Source: Gp6-AA40 sp046765795 (lineage in GTDB: Bacteria; Acidobacteriota; Vicinamibacteria; Vicinamibacterales; UBA2999). From it: DNA of 7,545 nt. Numbering within the stretch: the stretch's first letter is position 1; every line of letters starts with the position of its first letter. Where the stretch lies: positions 1 through 7,545 of the forward strand of contig JBKPRH010000128.1 of assembly GCA_046765795.1 (NCBI GenBank). The letters run 5' to 3'. The translations under genes were made by a program, and so were the position numbers. Below, piece after piece: positions 5,986 through 7,545 of this stretch. The notes below the pieces were generated by a model. It searched no databases and was not told the DNA's origin. It saw only the letters and a program-made list of their open reading frames with translations.

Positions 5986-7545
5986 GCGGACAGTGCAGGC
6001 GCAGCGTCGGCACCTGCCGTGAGCGCTGTCGAAGGAGTCGAGTGAAGAAGCTCGAGGATGCGAAGCGCGACCCGCTTGGCCATCGGACCGGTGTTGCCGA
6101 CCGGACCGACACAGGTGGGACACCCGCTCTGACACTCACATCCGGCGATGAGATCGTGCGTGCGACGGCGCAGCTCCTCGTCCATGCGGAACAGCGGCTC
6201 GCTAAAGCCAACTCCACCGGGATAGTTGTCGTAGACAAAAATGCGCGGCTCGTCGGACACCGTCACGGGCTGCCCCATGCGCGTGAGGTCCGGCTGTTCG
6301 CCCTGTTCTCCGCTGCCGATCGATATCCCGATGTCGTGACGATCGCACATGAGTAGAAGCTGAGCGACCTGGCGCATCGCAAATGAGAGACCGACCACGC
6401 CGTCGCGGCGATCGTCGGCCGCATACGGCAATGCCGCCATCACCTCACGTGGGATGGTCAGCCAGTAGGCGGTCGTGTGCATCTCCTGCTCGGGAAGGTC
6501 GAGCTCGCCTGAGCCCACGTTCTCGTTCGTGTAAAACTTAATCTTCTTGAACCCAACGACACGCGACGACACGTGCACTTCTCCATGGCAGGCGTGGGGC
6601 GGGTCTTGTTGTGTAGACCCGCCGGAACCGCTGGACACGCCAGCCTCAAACGTGTCGAGAACGGTGACCTTCGTGTACGTGATCGCGTCGGTGTAGTAAT
6701 CGCAGTCGATCTGACGCACGTAGGCCTTGCGCCCTTCGAAGTCCAGCTTCTCTACCTGATACAACGCGGCCTCGACGATGTAGATCGCTTTCTCATGCAG
6801 CGTGGACGGCCCGCTGTTGAAGCTGGTCTCACCGATGACATCGGCGCCTTGTGTCGTATCAACGACGACGAAGTTGTCCGACGAGATCGATCGCAGGCTC
6901 ACCGCGTCCGCTGGATAAGACTCGTTCGTCCATTGCCACACGCCGTCTTCTTGCGCGCCTTCGGCGCGTTGGCTGTCCATCGAGCCCGCGGCACGATGAA
7001 CGAACCCGCCCTCCTCCAACACGCCAAGAACTTCCTGGAGATTGTGGCGGCCGTACTCTTCGGACGTCGTGAACGGCAGCTCGAACGCCGCGCACTTCAC
7101 GTGATCGACGAGGATGTGCAGGTTGTCGGGATTGATCAACGCGTGCTCGGGCGATGCGTCGAAGAAATACGACGGATTCCGCACGATGTACTGATCGAGT
7201 GGTGCACTGCTTGCGACGAGTACCGCCGCCGAGCGTCCGCTGCGACGGCCCGCACGGCCGGCTCGTTGCCACGTCGCAGCGATGGTGCCGGGATAACCAG
7301 CCATCACGCAGGCGTCGAGCGCCCCGATATCGATGCCGAGTTCGAGCGCGTTGGTCGAGATCACCGCCTTCACCGTGCCCTCGCGGAGCCCCTTCTCGAT
7401 CTCGCGCCGCCGCTGCGGCAGGTAGCCACCGCGATAGCCGCGAATCTGATCACCGGTCCCCGGCGGACCTTCGAAATCGTCCTTCAGGTACGTCGTCAGG
7501 ATTTCGGTCGACAGCCGGCTCTGCGCGAACACGATGATCTGTAAC
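5982..7545 (-). CDS. mrfA: DUF1998/MZB-type superfamily 2 helicase, YprA/MrfA-like (C-terminal part)
   Basis: About 520 codons are visible and the frame remains open at the window edge; the N-terminal helicase half with Walker A and the DEAH box must lie beyond 7545. The first residues read LQIIVFAQSRLSTE (motif IV region). Motif V is STNALELGIDIG and motif VI is WQRAGRAGRRSGR. Then follow GYPGTIAATW, a winged-helix-like part, KAYVRQIDCDYYTDA, VVGFKKIKFYT, and the DUF1998 domain with FVYDNYPGGVGF and the four-cysteine cluster CECQSGCPTC (Cys codons at 6140-6138, 6134-6132, 6122-6120 and 6113-6111). In B. subtilis MrfA is a zinc-containing 3'-5' DNA helicase acting with the exonuclease MrfB against mitomycin C lesions. 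The stop overlaps the exonuclease start in an ATGA, so the two are one translationally coupled operon. Two palindromes lie in frame inside it, and the last 20 residues (HSTPSTALTAG onward) are low-complexity. Confidence 0.92.
   Translation of the reverse strand, partial: LQIIVFAQSRLSTEILTTYLKDDFEGPPGTGDQIRGYRGGYLPQRRREIEKGLREGTVKAVISTNALELGIDIGALDACVMAGYPGTIAATWQRAGRAGRRSGRSAAVLVASSAPLDQYIVRNPSYFFDASPEHALINPDNLHILVDHVKCAAFELPFTTSEEYGRHNLQEVLGVLEEGGFVHRAAGSMDSQRAEGAQEDGVWQWTNESYPADAVSLRSISSDNFVVVDTTQGADVIGETSFNSGPSTLHEKAIYIVEAALYQVEKLDFEGRKAYVRQIDCDYYTDAITYTKVTVLDTFEAGVSSGSGGSTQQDPPHACHGEVHVSSRVVGFKKIKFYTNENVGSGELDLPEQEMHTTAYWLTIPREVMAALPYAADDRRDGVVGLSFAMRQVAQLLLMCDRHDIGISIGSGEQGEQPDLTRMGQPVTVSDEPRIFVYDNYPGGVGFSEPLFRMDEELRRRTHDLIAGCECQSGCPTCVGPVGNTGPMAKRVALRILELLHSTPSTALTAGADAAPALSA
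6598..6623. repeat. In-frame palindrome encoding GGSTQQDPP
   Basis: GGCGGGTCT (6598-6606) and AGACCCGCC (6615-6623) form a perfect 9-bp stem with an 8-base loop; the left flank is GTGG. On the coding strand it gives GGSTQQDPP, inserted between VLDTFEAG and HGEVHVSSRVVGF of the helicase. It is the same arm sequence in the same reading frame as the palindrome at 5876-5895. Confidence 0.75.
6954..6968. repeat. Short in-frame palindrome in the helicase
   Basis: CGCGCC (6954-6959) and GGCGCG (6963-6968) flank a three-base loop. It encodes QRAEGAQ in the variable stretch before WQWTNESYPADAVSLRS. Six pairs in GC-rich DNA can arise by chance, so this is weaker than the others. Confidence 0.4.

Noticed and set aside
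5986..6135. N-terminal extension of the exonuclease frame up to 6135
   Set aside because: This part lies within the helicase DUF1998 coding region and reads as unconserved, Arg-rich sequence; the ATGA start at 5985 fits much better.
7455..7469. GGTCC / GGACC inverted repeat in the helicase
   Set aside because: Only five pairs around a five-base loop; expected by chance in this composition.
6573..7544. Long + strand open frame (323 codons) opposite the helicase
   Set aside because: It is antisense to clear helicase motifs, has no family motifs, and is a typical by-product of GC-rich coding DNA.
1..7545. CRISPR array, tRNA or rRNA genes, insertion sequence ends, toxin-antitoxin or defence genes
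   Set aside because: No regularly spaced repeats, tRNA-like folds or transposase motifs were found on either strand.

Overview
The window is GC-rich DNA that is almost entirely coding. It looks like the chromosome of a soil-type, Gram-negative bacterium. Protein style and gene order fit Acidobacteriota (perhaps Vicinamibacteria-like), but this is inferred from style; there is no rRNA or other direct marker.

Left part (1-4663, + strand). The window opens in the last 25 codons of a small GTPase-like gene, probably EngB/YsxC. It overlaps the GTG start of rho, the transcription termination factor. The rho stop overlaps the start of a family 2 glycosyltransferase (DPM1/DPG-synthase type) in a TAATG junction. 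After 16 bases comes a 700-residue membrane protein of the O-antigen ligase/polymerase (WaaL/Wzy_C) type with an extra C-terminal soluble domain. A consensus TATAAT lies on that gene's stop codon and is followed by rpmE, a zinc-type ribosomal protein L31 with a long Lys/Ala tail. The familiar rho-rpmE neighbourhood therefore has a two-gene surface-glycan module between its members.

Right part (4660-7545, - strand). A convergent two-gene operon runs leftward and meets rpmE stop-to-stop with a 4-base overlap. It encodes the C-terminal two thirds of a DUF1998/MZB-type superfamily 2 helicase (YprA/MrfA-like; its N-terminus lies beyond 7545) and, through an ATGA overlap, a DEDDh exonuclease with a TPR-like tail (YprB/MrfB-like). 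In Bacillus subtilis this pair acts in repair of mitomycin C damage, and the same role is the natural guess here. The exonuclease ends in QPALLF, which resembles a beta-clamp-binding peptide.

The most unusual feature is a set of short perfect or near-perfect palindromes. Several share a GTRG-type left flank. They sit in frame inside the helicase and exonuclease genes at poorly conserved loops, and one places the start codon of the ligase-like gene in a hairpin loop. Two of them encode related peptides (GGSQDPP and GGSTQQDPP) in the same frame. They look like a dispersed palindromic repeat family tolerated inside proteins, similar in concept to the Rickettsia palindromic elements.
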